Below, piece after piece: positions 12,033 through 24,537 of a DNA stretch of 64,000 bases (position 1 is the stretch's first letter; each line of letters opens with the position of its first letter). Below the pieces are notes generated by a model that searched no databases, had not been told where the DNA came from, and saw only the letters and a program-made list of their open reading frames with translations. Source of the DNA: Mikania micrantha (taxonomy: Eukaryota; Streptophyta; Magnoliopsida; Asterales; Asteraceae). Both the position numbers and the translations under genes were made by a program. The stretch is taken from contig CM018686.1 in the NCBI GenBank assembly GCA_009363875.1, positions 5,704,001-5,768,000 of the forward strand. The letters run 5' to 3'.

Positions 12033-15000
12033 TGTCGCACCCCGAGAAATCCCGTCCCTTCCGGGGCGCGAGCGGCGGCAGATTGTCAGGATCGCAGTCT
12101 CCGGTCACACAACATGCGAGACCTATATGTCTGATTACGTACGTACATCCAGAAATTTGGATAAAACAGTTTAGTAATATCAGAGTTGTGGAAGTATAGT
12201 TTAAGTTAACAAAACGGTTTAATCATTCATAGTTTGCGGAAGCGTTAATTTATAACGGTTTTCAAAATGATAAGTAACAATAGTTGCGGAAGCGATTAAA
12301 GTTGTTTGACATTACACAACATAATCAAATGATAATCAAAGTTTGATAAACTAAGACACTTGAACAGATGCATGTGACTCCGGCCTAGCATCCTATTCCT
12401 GTGCGCGTGCATTAGTTACCTGAGAAAACATGCGAGTAAAAAGGTCAACACAAAGGTTGGTGAGAGCACAGGTTTGTAATCAGCAGTAAACATCAAGATG
12501 TTTAAAGTAAATGTTGCAGGTCTATTTTTCAATACAATGCAATATCAATTGATAGCTAGTCAATACGTGTTATATCATATGCGGGTTCGCAACCGAAGCT
12601 AACATGCTGCCTCCCGCCATATCCATCCAAGATATGGCAAATGTTGTTTGGTCAATTATGCACTGTTCCGACCTCCAGTCGGGGTGGCCATACGGCTCGC
12701 AACAGTGGGGCTTGTCAGGCCCAAATAGTACTATTCAGAATTACCACGCTGAGCGCAACGCGCTATTAACGGTTCGAGGTGTGTTTAATGAGGACTTATC
12801 AGTTTTGTGGATGAATGCCACACATATGCATATACGATATTAGCATGTACAAAAATAACCAAAAGTGTGTAAGTTGTACAAAAATAGTTGTATGCAATGT
12901 TTTCTCCCCCAAAGGTAGAAAATGTAAAAAGGGGCCGTGAACTCACCTTAGCGAGATGAACAAATGTAAGCGTAAGCTCCTGTGTCGTCAGGTAGTCAGT
13001 CACCTGCTACCTATATCGTATACTATATGTGAGTTCGTGTAAGTGATCGTGTTTCGAGACCAATAACTTTCGGTTGATCATGTTTGTCTGTGTCGGTCTA
13101 CATTGACCGTGTTTGACCGTGTGTGTCAACGACCCGTTGGTGGACCATGTGTTGTTTGTGTATTGTGTAATATTCGTGTTAGTGCTCGTTGTGTGCAAAA
13201 CGCGTAAGTTGCGTCTATGGACAACTTACCATTTATAGTAAGTTCACAAGGATATTGATTTTAGAGTTATAGCATGCTCATTAGTCCTACGTGATCATGT
13301 TAACACATAGCACATCATCATACAAAGTCACATACGTCCTTTATATCATGCTAACACACAAAAGTTTCCTAAAATGGAAAGTTTCCATTTGTAGCATTCG
13401 TGACATCGGAAACCATCTAACTTAGTATCTAATCATCATACTACAACATAATAAGTCATCTAGCATGCTCGAATCACACATCATGTTTACAAATCGGTTT
13501 TTGTAAAAATAAAGTTACTAAAAATAGCAACTTTGTGGTTTTTGCATAAAACGACCATCTAAACATTTATAAACCATCCTCATGCCACAAATCATCATAA
13601 TAACCAATCTAACATCATTTAAACATGTCCACGTAACCAAATTTATCATCTATCAATATTTCGTCAATAAAAGTTACTAAATATAGTAACTATGTCAAAA
13701 TGACCATAAACATTATCAAAATCACATTCTAAGTGTTCCAATCATCATCTTAACATCCTAATAGCAATTCTACACACATGCATGTTCACCATTTCATCCA
13801 TAACATCATTTTGACAAAATAAAGTTTCTAATAATAGAAAGTTCATCAAATATCATGTTTTTAATCATTAAGATCATCATCTAATCTTGCAAGAACACTT
13901 ATACATTATCAAGAATCATCCCAACATCAACAAAATCATCTAGAATGCCTTAGATCATACATGCATGGCATCCTTTCAATACTTTATGAACAAATCATGA
14001 AATTTACACATACACATCATCATGGATCTTCACAAATCTCAATCTAAACATCATAGATCATCAAGAAGTACATTAAAACTAGCAAACCCAGTTTCAAGCA
14101 TAAATAAATTCGTGCATGTGGGTCTAGTGAGCTTGCATGTGGGTTTTACCCATTGTATGTGTGTGTAGAGGTAAAAAGAGGGTGTGTAAACTAGTAGAGA
14201 CTACCTCACAAGCTCCTAGATTGTCAAGAAAGTGTTGGAGCAGCTCTGGAAAGTCCTGGACAGCAGCTCCTTTGACCAACAAGAATATGGTGATGGTGGT
14301 TGAGGTCTCGTGGCCTTCCTTCAATGGTTTCAAGCTTCCAAGAGCTTCAAAAATGGCTTCAATGGCTTCCAAGAGGTCAAATCAGGTGTTTCAGTTGTTT
14401 GGGAAGAAGAGTGGCCGAGAGGTTGAGTGTAAGATAAGTTAAAATGAGTGTGTAGAGGTAATGATGTGTTTTGGGGTTTTTAAAAATAAAAATCTGCGAA
14501 TCTGATCCCAGGCGTATCGCCTGACGATGGTGAATGAGGCTCCGTCGTTACGCGCGGGTGCACCGGATGAGGCGCCATCTTCCTCATCCGCGCGCATCGC
14601 CTGAGATGGGTGCTTCGGGTCAGGCGTACCGCCTGGCCCATATGTAAAGCCCAATAAGCCTATTTTGTTGTTCTGGGCCCATTCTTGCCCATTTCTCGAC
14701 TGTAGAACATCGTTCGAGTGTCGTTTGGACTCTAATCATCAATTATTAACCATAATTGACTTATGAAGTGTTTCAGTGCTTAAGTGTTGTGATGTTCACC
14801 AACGTTCGTGAGACTCGTGTGTGTTTCGGTAATTCCTCGAATTATCTGTGCTCGTTTGTGTTCGTTTCTAACGGAGTGTTTGCACGCTTGATTAATCCTA
14901 ATCAACGTGTGATGCACAATCCAATAATCCCCTGAATTATTGTTTTGTGTTAGTGTTATGTTTGCCACACTTGGTTTCCAAAACCAATGTGCAATGTACG

Positions 15001-15146
15001 ATTCTATAGCTCCACGAACTATCGTTTCGCAGTAGTTTGTGTTCAACTCATCTAATCAATCATAATTAAATGAAATGCAACAAGTATGAATGTGAAATGT
15101 AAAGAATGTAAGAGTCGCAATTTACCTGAAATTGCTGGGTGTCACA
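12033..15146 (-). repeat. 3' LTR of B1 (3.1 kb)
   Basis: Plus-strand ends are TGTCGCACC at 12033 and GTGTCACA at 15146, so the element-sense LTR runs TGTGACACC...GGTGCGACA. It contains two CAGGCG palindromes (14509-14523, 14621-14635), TGGGC/GCCCA motifs near 14636-14692, five short AGTTACTA-type hairpins between 13224 and 13843, and a TATAAAT at 13231-13237. An intron-like GTGAGT...CTCAG pair spans 12946 down to 12420. Small ORFs in it show no domain. It carries several private substitutions against the other three B LTR copies. Confidence 0.9.
13231..13237 (-). promoter_or_regulatory. Candidate TATA box inside a hairpin, LTR B1
   Basis: TATAAAT on the minus strand sits in the loop of an ACTTAC...GTAAGT inverted repeat (13224-13243), about 285 bases upstream of the donor-like GTGAGT. 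The solo LTR copy has the same at 50219-50225, and LTR F has it at 60447-60454. Confidence 0.4.
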
Positions 15147-15288
15147 TCATCCCTTTGTTGAAAGGAATTTCGTCCCAAAATTTGGTTGTTGTTGGTGGTG
15201 TTTGAAAAGCAACAGTGTTTGAGGAAAACAAAAATTTTCTAGTTGTCACATCATCCCCTTGTTGAAAGAAATTTCGCCCCGAAATTTA
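15141..15288 (-). other. Twin polypurine-tract blocks of B1
   Basis: The PPT beside the 3' LTR reads AACAAAGGGATGA then TGTGACA on the minus strand (15141-15160). The whole block, including the following GGGACGAAATTTC-like sequence, is repeated about 105 bases further inside (15246-15288), overlapping the end of the pol ORF. The inner copy has the longer purine run (AAGGGGATGA). Confidence 0.7.
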
Positions 15289-18200
15289 TTCGTTGGTGTC
15301 GGCGTTTGACATTGCCTGTTTGAAGAGATAGGGATATTTGCACATCATCTGATCTTCACGCTCCCACGTGTATTCAGGTCCGCGTTTCGAGTTCCATCGA
15401 ACTTTGACAATGGGTATCTTGCTCTGTTTGAGTTGTTTGACCTCACGGTCCATGATTTCAACCTGTTCTTCCACGAATCGTAGCTGTTCATCCACCTGGA
15501 TCTCATCCAATGGGACAATAAGTGTTTCGTCCGATAGACACTTTTTCAAGTTTGAGACGTGAAATACGTTGTGAACTCCGTCGAGTTCGGTTGGCAAGTT
15601 GAGTTGGTATGCCACTGGACCAATCCTTTTTAGGATCTCGAAAGGTCCAATTTACCGTGGGTTCAGTTTGCCTCGTTTGCCAAAACGAATGACGCCTTTC
15701 CATGGCGAAACTTTCAGAAGGACTTTGTCTCCTACCTGAAATTCCAAAGGCTTTCGGCGTTTGTCGGCATAGCTCTTTTGACGATCACGAGCTGCTGCCA
15801 TGCGATTTCTGATTTGCACGATTTTCTCCGTTGTTTCGTGTACAAGTTCCGGGCCAGTGAGCTGACTATCGCCCACTTCCGCCCAACAGATAGGTGACCG
15901 GCATTTCCTGCCATAGAGTGCCTCAAAAGGTGCTGCTTTGATGCTTGTGTGGTAACTGTTGTTATAGGAAAACTCTACCAACGGTAGGTGAGTCTCCCAG
16001 CTGTTACCAAAGTCTACTACACATGCTCGTAGCATATCTTCGAGGGTTTGTATTGTGCGTTTGCTCTGGCCATCAGTTTGTGGGTGGTATGCTGTACTCA
16101 TATCCAACCGCGTGCCAAGCGACTTTTGCAATGATTTCCAGAAGTTAGAAGTGAATCTGGCGTCCCGATCCGAGATGATGGAGATTGGCACTCCATGTCG
16201 TGAGACTACTTCTTTGACATAGATTCTAGCTAGCTTTTCCATCTTGTCATTTTCCTTGATCGCGAGGAAATGTGCTGACTTGGTCAGTCGGTCCACAATT
16301 ACCCAAATAGTGTCACATCCACTAGGAGTGCGGGGTAATTTGGTGATGAAATCCATGGATATATGTTCCCATTTCCACATGGGGATCTCGGGTTGTGTGA
16401 GTAATCCAGAGGGTTTCTGGTACTCGATCTTGACTTTAGCACAAGTCAAGCATTTGCCTACGTAAGTAGCGATGTCTGCTTTCATATGTGGCCACCAATA
16501 AAGTATCTTCAGATCATGATACATCTTATCAGATCCAGGGTGAATGGAATATCGAGATTTGTGAGCCTCGTCCATCACAAGGTCTCTTAAGTTCCCGTGA
16601 TGTGGAACCCAGACGCGTTCCATGAAATAATGTAAACCATCGGCTTTTACTTTAAGGTGTTGCTCCATCCCTCTTAGTGATTCTGCCGCTAGGTTTTCGG
16701 GTTTAAGTGCCTCCACCTGGGCATTGCGTATCTGCTCAGGGAGGTTGGGATGGATGGTGAGCTGTAAGGCTCGTACCCTCTTGGGTTTCGATGTGTTTTT
16801 CCGACTTAGGGCATCGGCCACTACATTGGCCTTCCCTGGGTGGTACTTGATAGCACACTCATAGTCGTTTAAGAGCTCGAGCCAGCGACGTTGTCGCATG
16901 TTCAGTTCCTTCTGCTCGAATATGTGTTGGAGACTCTTGTGATCGGTGTATATCGTACACTTTGTACCATACAGGTAGTGTCTCCAGATCTTGAGTGCGA
17001 ATACCACAGCTCCAAGTTCCAAGTCGTGGGTGGTGTAGTTCTTCTCGTGGATTTTCAGTTGTCGAGAAGCATATGCGATCACCTTCTCTCGCTGCATCAG
17101 CACGCAGCCGAGTCCCTGTATCGAGGCATCGCAATATACTACTAAGTCATCCGTTCCATCAGGAAGCGATAAGATAGGTGCACTACAGAGCTTCTGCTTG
17201 AGGAGTTGGAATGCATCTTCTTGTTTGTCAGTCCAGAGATATTTCTTGTCTTTGTGGGTTAAAGCTGTGAGTGGTTGGGCTATCTTTGAAAATCCTTCGA
17301 TAAATCGTCGATAATAGCCGGCCAATCCTACGAATTGTCGCACCTCAGTTGGGGTCTTCGGTGCTTCCCAGTTCTTGATTGCCTCTATCTTAGACTTATC
17401 CACATGAATTCCTTGTTCATTAATAACATGTCCCAAGAATTGGACTTCTCGAATCCAGAAGTCGCACTTCGAGAGTTTAGCGTACAGCTTCTCTTTCCGT
17501 AGTAGTTCAAGAGCCAATTGAAGATGCTCTTTGTGTTCTTCCTGGGTTTTGGAGTAGATGAGAATATCATCTATAAAGACAATGATAAACTTGTCGAGGT
17601 ATGGTTTGCACACTCTATTCATGAGATCCATGAATACTGCGGGTGCGTTTGTCAGCCCAAACGGCATAACCAAAAACTCATAATGGCCATACCGAGTGCG
17701 AAAAGCAGTCTTGGGTATATCTTCTTCCTGAATCCTCAACTGATGGTACCCAGATCGCAAATCGATCTTAGAGTAGTAACTTGATCCTTGCAGTTGATCG
17801 AATAGATCGTCGATACGGGGTAAAGGGTATCGGTTCTTGATTGTCACTTTGTTCAATTCCCGATAGTCAATACACATACGGAAAGTGCAATCCTTCTTCC
17901 TTACAAACAGGACCGGAGCTCCCCAGGGTGAGAAGCTTGGTCTAATGAAACCTTTGTCCAACAACTCTTGCAGTTGATTGGACAGTTCCTGCATCTCCAA
18001 AGGCGCAAGTCGATATGGTGCTCGTGTAATAGGCGCTGCTCCCGGCACAAGGTCTATGCGGAACTCCACTTGCCGAGGTGGTGGTAGTCCTGGTAGATCC
18101 TCAGGGAATACATCGGGATAGTCGCATACGACTGGGATTTCTTCTATTCTCTTTTCCTCTTCAGTCCTGTCGGTGATAAGTGCCAGAATGGCTGTGTATC

Positions 18201-19931
18201 CCTTTCGTAAGCATTTGTGAGCTTTCATGCACGAGATGATGTTCAGAGGAGTGTCACCCCTTTCGCCCTTGATATCTAGAGTTTCTCCGCCAGGGAGAGG
18301 TATGCGCACAACCTTGTCGTGGCAGATGATTTCAACTTGGTTTTCAGACAACCAATCCATGCCAACTACGACATCAAAACTTCCTAGTGTAACTGGCATG
18401 AGGTCAATCTTAAACCTATGGTCTGCTAGCTCTAAAGTGCATTCTCTCAGAATGTGCTTAGTCACAATTAATTTACCATCAGCTAGTTCTACTGTATACT
18501 CAACCTCTAAGGGTGTTGGGGTCATGTCAAGTATCTCACTAAAATCCTTAGATATAAAGCTTTTCTCAGCTCCAGTATCAAACAATACAGAAGCGTAATT
18601 ATCATTTAAGAGATACGTACCGGTTGCAAGGTTTGGATCCCTCCTGGCCTCCTTGGCCCCAATCACGAAGGCTCGTCCCCTCGTGCCATTGTTCCCATTG
18701 TTGTTGTTTTGTTGGTTGTTGTTGTTCTTCAAGTGCGGGCAATCCTTCTTGAAGTTCCCTGGTTTCCCACATTCGAAGCAGCCCTTTGGTGCTTCAAGTT
18801 GTTGCTGCTGTTGTGGTTGTGGAGTCTTTACAAGTAGTTCACCCCTGCAGTCTTTGGCTGCATGTCCCCCTTTTCCACAACGCTGGCATTGAAAGCGGCC
18901 ACATTGTCCCTGTGCATGGTGGAAGTTGCACTTGTGGCATTTGGGGTGTTTTCCGGCGTAACTTCCTTGATTCTGGGTGGTTGGGATGGGTGGGGCATAA
19001 GCTTGGGTTGATCCAAACTTACGTTGCTGTGGTGGTGGTTGAAGAGTGGAAGTCTTGTTTGTGGTGTTATCCCATTTCCTTTTATTGTCAGCAGATTTGG
19101 CTACAGTACCACGAGGTGGTAAGAGTCCTTGTGCAACAGCTGAATCAGTGAGTTTGTGGGTAAGTCGCACGGCTTGTTGCATAGTGATGGGATCAGCAGA
19201 GAGTACCATGCCTTGGATCTGAGGTGGCAGTCTATCAATGTACTTCTCTATATGTTTGAAGGGTGGGGTTGCCATTTCCGGGCACAGATTTGCCAGCTCA
19301 TAAGACCTGGCAGTATAAGCCTCAACCTCGGAACCAATCATCTTGTGGTTCCAGAATTCCGTTTCCAGTTTCTGTACTTCACCGCTAGGACAGTATTCGC
19401 GGTTCAACATTTGCTTAAAATTATCCCAGGGCAGAGCGTTGGCTGCATCAAGCCCTAGGTTCTAGACGTTGGCGTTCCACCAAGTGAGGGCAGCTCCCTC
19501 AAATGTTCCAGCAGCGAACTTGACCCTGTCATCGTTCCTGCAGTTGCTCATAGCAAAGGCCGATTCCGCCTTTTCGATCCAGCGTAACAGCCCAACGGCT
19601 CCCTCAATGCCGCTGAATGAGTGAGGTTTGCAGTCCAGAAACATTTTGAACGTGCATAGAGGAGGGTTAGGATTTGCTCCTGAGATGTGCAAAGAATAAG
19701 GTTGGATTCAGTATCGGATAAACGCGTTGAATTGGAAACAAGTGATTGTGGTGCAAGGTGAATATGAACAGATTCATCACCTTGGTTCAGTGGGTTTTGA
19801 TTACGGGCAGCTTCCCGTGCAGCAAGTACCTCCTCAACCCGTTCGTTGATGAGGGCATTTAGTTCAGCTTGAGTCAAGTTGATGTTTCCACGTCCGCCTG
19901 CATTCCTGCGTCCTCCACGTCTTCCAGCCAT
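15286..19931 (-). pseudogene. B1 gag-pol polyprotein, broken
   Basis: Gag starts at the ATG at 19931 (MAGRRGG..., glycine/arginine-rich). Order: capsid-like domain, two zinc knuckles (CQRCGKGGHAAKDC, and CFECGKPGNFKKDC in which the His is Asn), protease (LFDTGAEKSF near 18570), RT (FIDDILIYSK near 17570), RNase H (VYCDASIQGLG near 17130), integrase with HHCC region and core, and a C-terminal chromodomain-like stretch (VRWNSKRGPEYTWE near 15380). Lesions: a frameshift just before the PLCTFKMFLDC stretch (about 19690-19790), TAG at 19462-19464 and TAA at 15652-15654. In the integrase D,D35E motif the final Glu is Lys (codon 16060-16062). Apart from these the frame is open for 1252 codons. It is non-functional, and most lesions except the two nonsense codons are shared with B2. 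Confidence 0.92.
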
Positions 19932-20182
19932 GATCTTCATAGCGAGAATAAGTGTTAGTGTTTGCTTAATAACTAATGTAGTGTGTGTAGTAGGTACTGA
20001 AGGAAAACATGTAGAGTTATCAGCTATCCCCGCCACGGGTAGCCACATGCGGTGACGAACGTAATGCATCAAAGATGTGTCATGTGTGCAAGTATCACAA
20101 TACTAATCACTAAGTGTTGTGTGGAGACTAGTGGTCATAGACTGAGTTCACTAAATGCAAACCTAATTCGCAATAACCGGAG

Positions 20183-20195
20183 GCTCTGATACCAA
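20183..20195 (-). other. PBS of B1
   Basis: TGGTATCAGAGCC on the minus strand lies three bases inside the 5' LTR end at 20199. It is initiator tRNA-Met type, as in A and C. Confidence 0.9.
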
Positions 20196-20198
20196 TAT

Positions 20199-20720
20199 GT
20201 CGCACCCCGAGAAATCCCGTCCCTTCCGGGGCGCGAGCGGCGGCAGATTGTCAGGATCGCAGTCTCCGGTCACACAACATGCGAGACCTATATGTCTGAT
20301 TACGTACGTACATCCAGAAATTTGGATAAAACAGTTTAGTAATATCAGAGTTGCGGAAGTATAGTTTAAGTTAACAAAACGGTTTAATCATTCATAGTTT
20401 GCGGAAGCGTTAATTTAAAACGGTTTTCAAAATGATAAGTAACAATAGTTGCGGAAGCGATTAAAGTTGTTTGACATTACACAACATAATCAAATGATAA
20501 TCAAAGTTTGATAAACTAAGACACTTGAACAGATGCATGCGACTCCGGCCTAGCATCCTATTCCTGGTGCGCGTGCATTAGTTACCTGAGAAAACATGCG
20601 AGTAAAAAGGTCAACACAAAGGTTGGTGAGAGCACAGGTTTGTAATCAGCAGTAAACATCAAGATGTTTAAAGTAAATGTTGCAGGTCTATTTTTCAATA
20701 CAATGCAATATCAATTGATA
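20199..20720 (-). repeat. 5' LTR fragment of B1 (last 522 bases)
   Basis: It matches 12033-12554 and 49020-49541 and stops at ...AATTGATA, where segment E copy 2 begins with ACAAAACG. The identical break recurs at 46227/46228. The base pair TA is shared by both parent sequences at the junction. Confidence 0.9.
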
Positions 20721-23343
20721 ACAAAACGTAAAAACAAAACCATGTAAAACATACGTAAAAAATTCCGTCAAATTTGACGTAGCGTTACGTATGTTTTACA
20801 ACATAAAAAAATTTTATAAAATATTTTTCGGCGTTTTTTTGTTTTTTTTTATAAAAATGTGTCCAATAATGTTTCAAACCTGTAAAAAAAATACGTTAGT
20901 TTTACATGAGTTTTCAAGGTTTTCACACTAAAATAAGGTTTTCATTTTATTAATCCCCTATATATATATGTATGTATGTATGTATTGAAAATCTTTATTT
21001 TATAGAATGTAATAAATACTATAGAAAATCATATAATAAATTTTAAGTATTTAATCTACTTAAATATAGTTATTTACTAATATATATCTTATACATATTT
21101 TTATTATTTTATTATATTAAAAAATTATATTTATTTTTTTATTAAAAAAGATCCAATTTTTATAAAAATAATTTTCTGTGAAAACAGAATTTAGAAATAA
21201 TTAATAGTTTAAAAGTAATAAAAATAAAAAGGTTTTGGCTCCAAAAAGGGGCTCGACCTCACTACCATTATCTCCGAACCTTAAGCTATTACCAGTAGGA
21301 GAAGGCCTTAGCCGCGATAATGAAATCGGAGTAACTTGTTTTAATCTCATCCTGATTCCGTTCCCCAAATCAGTTTCATAGGAACCGAGCCCTAGATTTC
21401 TTCGATCCAAATTCGAAAGCTATGGAACCCGATCATGTTTTTAACTATAGGGCTTTCGTTCGTGGATCAAAAACGAAGAGATTGAGTAAAAATTACTAAC
21501 CTTAACGTTTGTTTAAATGGATTTCGAGTATGAAGAAAAGAGACGCTTGACCGAAGCTTTCTGGTCCGAACTCGGCTTTTTCAAGTTATTGGATGATCTT
21601 GGTTTACACAGAAAGTTTCTACAGGTTCTCAGTAAAGTTTTGGTCGATTTGATTGGGTTTTTATACTCGTTTTCTTTGATTTCAAAAGAACCAATCGATG
21701 TGCTAAATTAGGAAACGATTTCACGTGTCATGAGCTGTTAACTGGATAAATTATCGGTTGTTAATGATTCACGCGATTCTTACCTTCCTAAATGTGATCT
21801 TGATTGACCGAAACGTGTGGGAATGTGTTGTATTCAATCTGGTATGCAAAACGGGTCGTTGATGGATGCTGGGCTAATCCATATCTTAAACCGGTTAGGA
21901 GTGGAGGGAAACTTTAGAGGTTTGGCAGAAATGCCCCTCCTAATTTTCTTTGTAATATTAGTCTGGGAATTGGCAACAATCACCCCTCAACTTCTTTAAA
22001 ATATTGTTTTAGTTATTATAAATTGGACATAATTTGATTTAAACTCCACAACTAGTATCAACTAGTTATTTTTTTATAAAACATTATTTTAATGTTATTA
22101 TAAAATTAAAACATAGTTTTTGTATTATTTACCTAATGTTTATGAAATTCAATTATGGTTAAAGTTAATAAAAATTTGTAAACATTTTATTTATCAAATA
22201 AGATATTTTTCTATAGATTTTTATTTGTTTAAGTTATTTATTTATAATTAAATTCTAAATATTTTGAGATTTATAAATCTTTAAACATTAATAATACGTT
22301 TTTTTTCTATACATTGCATAATTATAACTATATGTTTATACATAGATACATACATATGTGTGTGTATGTATATTAAATTACTCTTTTTTATTTGTTCCTA
22401 TATATGTGTTTTTTAAAATTTCAAATGACGTCATAAGTTGTTTATTAAACCAAATCTTTGATTACAAATTACGCAAATGTTACCGTCTTCCCTACTTTTA
22501 AGAATTTCTTCCTGAAATTAAGGAGAACTAAAGTGAAATAGATGTGGACAATTTGTTTTTTGTTTGATCTTGTCGTACCAAGTGGATTTCAATTTCAACA
22601 TGTGAAAGGTCGGTGAACGTTGCTTAGTTCAAATGAAATTTCAAGGGTTTGGATTTCTTCGTTTTGTTTGACCCTGCGTTTGAATATAGTAAGTCGTACT
22701 GAGATCGAATTAAACGACTCGTGAAGAGGTTCTAAAAATAATGAGTCGTGAAACGAGCATCATGATCGGATATGATGCTAAAAGCACATCAGTAAAGGAC
22801 TCGCGGATCTTATACATTTTGTGTGCACAAGGATGAATAGAATAATGAGATTTGAGTGATTCATTCATGACGTGTGTTAAAAGATTATTACGATTTCAGA
22901 AGATAAAGCAAGCCATCAAACTTGGTTTCTATTCAGAGTTCAATCACTAGAAGACTTTTTCATCATACAAATTGACTTGGGTCAAATAATTTTTTTGAAC
23001 TACAAATATGTTGTTATGTAGATTGATTTACGTTCAATTGTGATGAAGTTAGCCACAGTTCTTACGGTTGAGTGCATCCTCTACAACCTTCAATTATCGC
23101 AATCGAAATCGTTAAGCTGTTTGACTTACATCGTTGGCTCATGTTGAATTTCTTTTGGTTAAGGATGTGTTGAAGGTTTTCGGGATTGGGAAGGATTACC
23201 CAATTCATTCCATTGAGACAATTTCTCCCTAAGTATTTAAGGCAAGGATATAGCATCAGGTCAAGATCGTGTCTTGTGTAACTGGTTTTGGTTCTTAGTA
23301 GTAAGTTTCATTGTTTGTGAACAATAGAAAGTGTGTCAAATAC
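20721..23343. repeat. Segment E, copy 2
   Basis: It is collinear with 9222-11867 at very high identity. It begins inside the foldback element and ends at AAATAC, where the C array starts. The gypsy RNase H relic is at 23128-23192. The last ~165 bases of E are missing, removed with the right end of the C array. No host gene seen. Confidence 0.88.
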
Positions 23344-24537
23344 TGTCACACCCCCAAATTTCAACTAACGGAATCATACCGTTTGGGAGCATGACAAACC
23401 AGGATCTCAGATCATTAGACATAGCGAAGACCTCTATATGAATTTCAAAACATACGTTGGCCTTTAAAACATAACATTCAGAGTTTACAAAAAGTTGCGG
23501 AAGCGTTTAAAAACCATAAACAATTGTAAATCAAACATTACAAACCAAAGTACTTAATATTCAAATGTCAAATTCAAATTCAAAGTGTTTATAATGCATG
23601 AGACTCTATCTTCCTAGTCCATGCCAGCTGTAACGCGCGCCTTAGCGTCCTGAGAAAACATGCAAATCAAGTCAACACAATGGTTGGTGCATAACACAGG
23701 TTTTCAATAATCACAATGTTCAAAACATCAGTTTGAATAATAAGTTGTAGATAACATAATCACAAATGCACAGTCATGATAGCTAGTCATATAAACTATT
23801 TACATACGTGTTCGACACCGAAGCTGACTAGTTGCCATGCTATAACATGTTTTCGCCTTGCCACTATTGTCTATCACAACAATAGTAAAATTGTGTTTGG
23901 TCAGTCAAACACCTGCGTAGATCCCATCTACCAGGTGAGGTTTGTCAAACCTAATAGATCTATTTCCAACTACCACGCTTTGCATTACAGCAAACTAAAC
24001 GGTTCGAGGTGTGTAAGGACTTTCAAGTTGATATGATATCACATAATGTAAACAGATAACTCATGCAAGTGATATGTATCTAAAATAGTTTGTTGCACAT
24101 GTTTTCTCCCCCAAAACAATTTAAAATAAGAAAGGGGCCGTGTACGCACCTTTAATAATAGCAGAATGATCAAATACGTGTGAACTTGCGTAGAAATCCT
24201 CTACGAAGAATCTGTGATTTAAACAATAACCTAAAGTTATTCGGATTGTCGTTTTGTGCTTGAAATCACATACGTATCAACATACGTATGTTAGAGTGTG
24301 AGAATTGTGCATACGGAAGTACGCGTGCCATTGAAATCGATTAAATAAAATCATATTTGATTTTATTCAATTAATCGTAATTATACGCGATTTCGTTTTC
24401 GTATTAAAATATAAATTTTATTATCCTAATACGTTCGTATTCTAGTTACGGTTCCAACGCAACTTGAACGGATCGAATCGGACTTGAAACGAAGGAGTTA
24501 TGGTTAAAACATTAAAAATGATTTAAAAGGTCAAAAA

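Larger units (their letters stand above)
12033..20720 (-). mobile_element. Element B1: Ty3/gypsy chromovirus, 5' LTR cut short
   Basis: Minus-strand element with 3' LTR (12033-15146), internal region (15147-20198) and only the last 522 bases of the 5' LTR (20199-20720) before segment E copy 2 begins. The left flank ends in TATTC, the same target sequence that flanks the solo LTR at 49020. The truncation is shared exactly with B2, so it marks a duplication breakpoint and not an independent deletion. Confidence 0.88.

Noticed and set aside
14124..14372. 82-codon sense ORF (MEAIEAIFEALG...) in the B LTR, also at 51112-51360
   Set aside because: It lies in U3 upstream of the candidate promoter, and its frame changes after small indels in the B2 stub. 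Identity reflects LTR copying.
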